A stretch of DNA of 64,000 nt from an uncultured Alistipes sp. (GTDB lineage Bacteria > Bacteroidota > Bacteroidia > Bacteroidales > Rikenellaceae). Of this stretch, positions 63,652 through 64,000 are shown in pieces (the stretch's first letter is position 1; every line of letters begins with the position of its first letter). The stretch is from positions 48,134 to 112,133 of the forward strand of contig NZ_CASFQD010000015.1 in the NCBI RefSeq assembly GCF_949296715.1, given 5' to 3'. Both the position numbers and the translations under genes were made by a program. A model generated the notes under the pieces. It had not been told where the DNA came from and did not search any database. It saw only the letters and a list, made by a program, of their open reading frames with translations.

Positions 63652-63665
63652 ATTGTCATGACAAT
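63652..63665. promoter_or_regulatory. 14-bp palindrome upstream of the last gene
   Basis: ATTGTCATGACAAT is a perfect palindrome about 43 bases upstream of the next -7 box, a plausible operator for an element-encoded regulator. Confidence 0.5.
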
Positions 63666-63707
63666 TTAAGACAAATCATTATATATCAACCACTTTCAAT
63701 TTACACA

Positions 63708-63715
63708 TACATTTG
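63708..63715 (+). promoter_or_regulatory. -7 box for the 63828 gene
   Basis: TACATTTG, 112 bases before the start codon. Confidence 0.6.
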
Positions 63716-63760
63716 CACCGTCAATCCTTTCCCGAGGGCTGGCGGTGCTTCTCTTTTATA
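63715..63760 (+). terminator. Attenuator-like hairpin in the leader
   Basis: gcaccgtca (63715-63723) pairs with tggcggtgc (63740-63748) with one G-U pair, followed by TTCTCTTTTAT. It lies at the very start of the predicted mRNA and before the coding region, so it would stop transcription early unless overcome. Confidence 0.6.
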
Positions 63761-63827
63761 AGCCATCGGAAGCGGGGCACCAGGGAACTTTTGAAGATGG
63801 TCATCACAAACTTCAAAACTGATATTT

Positions 63828-64000
63828 ATGATTACCATAGAGAGTCTGGTCGAGCAAGGAGCGAACGTGAAACTGGAAGTTACTCCCGCTGACCTTAAAA
63901 TGTTCGCTGAATCCATCGTGCAGCGTACCATCATGGCGCAACAGGAAGAACAGAGAGCCGCGATACTGCGTGAAGCGGAGGAGACTTATCTCAATACAAA
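63828..64000 (+). CDS. Putative helix-turn-helix element protein, partial
   Basis: Only the first 57 codons are in the window. It begins MITIESLVEQGANVKLEVTP, then ADLKMFAESIVQRTIMAQQE and a charged helix (EQRAAILREAEETYLNT). Proteins with this opening in Bacteroides conjugative elements usually continue into a MerR-like excisionase-type helix-turn-helix, but that part is outside the window. The role in excision or regulation is thus inferred. Confidence 0.55.
   Translation, partial: MITIESLVEQGANVKLEVTPADLKMFAESIVQRTIMAQQEEQRAAILREAEETYLNT

Overview
The window reads as chromosomal DNA of a high-GC member of the Bacteroidales, most like Alistipes (Rikenellaceae); the genus is an inference from composition and gene content. 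The phylum is well supported. Promoters carry the Bacteroidetes -7 box TAnnTTTG rather than a sigma70 -10 box. Characteristic families are present: the LpxC-FabZ fusion, a BACON-domain lipoprotein, FimB/Mfa2 and fimbrillin genes, a PG0541-type protein in an RND operon, membrane-anchored AraC regulators and a two-gene LysO.

1-23.6 kb is mostly minus-strand housekeeping and transport: a GH88 unsaturated glucuronyl hydrolase (cut by the window start), an MBL hydrolase/SDR pair, a membrane AraC regulator, a complete TetR-controlled RND efflux operon, a POT peptide importer with the divergent glycogen branching enzyme, and an amidohydrolase downstream of an ExbB-ExbD-TonB-DUF1573 operon, itself downstream of a large TamB-like protein.

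23.8-38.2 kb holds tsaD, a BACON lipoprotein, a Nim-like flavoprotein, nitronate monooxygenase, an orphan phage-like module (terminase large subunit, small protein, divergent XRE/S24 repressor over palindromic operators), kduI-kduD for uronate catabolism, a split lysine exporter with a structured leader, 2-oxoacid:ferredoxin oxidoreductase korAB, a lipoprotein thioredoxin and tRNA-Ala(GGC).

38.2-45.6 kb, just downstream of the tRNA, looks like a decaying island: a truncated integrase, a damaged hicA beside intact hicB, a frameshifted AraC regulator, and a fimbrial operon (DUF3575, FimB/Mfa2-like, a frameshifted fimbrillin, a GLUG-repeat fimbrillin) whose first start codon lies in a 13-bp inverted repeat.

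45.6-57.4 kb returns to core functions: a K+/H+ antiporter, a gene-free stretch holding a 22-bp tandem repeat, a TonB-like protein, lpxC-fabZ and lpxA, rimP-nusA-infB and a CoA-transferase.

57.6-64 kb has visibly lower GC: three envelope-type genes of unknown role, then the left end of an integrative (probably conjugative or mobilizable) element with two tandem tyrosine recombinases, an unrecognised 382-aa protein and a truncated putative DNA-binding gene behind a leader with an attenuator-like hairpin. No CRISPR array, rRNA or complete insertion sequence was seen.
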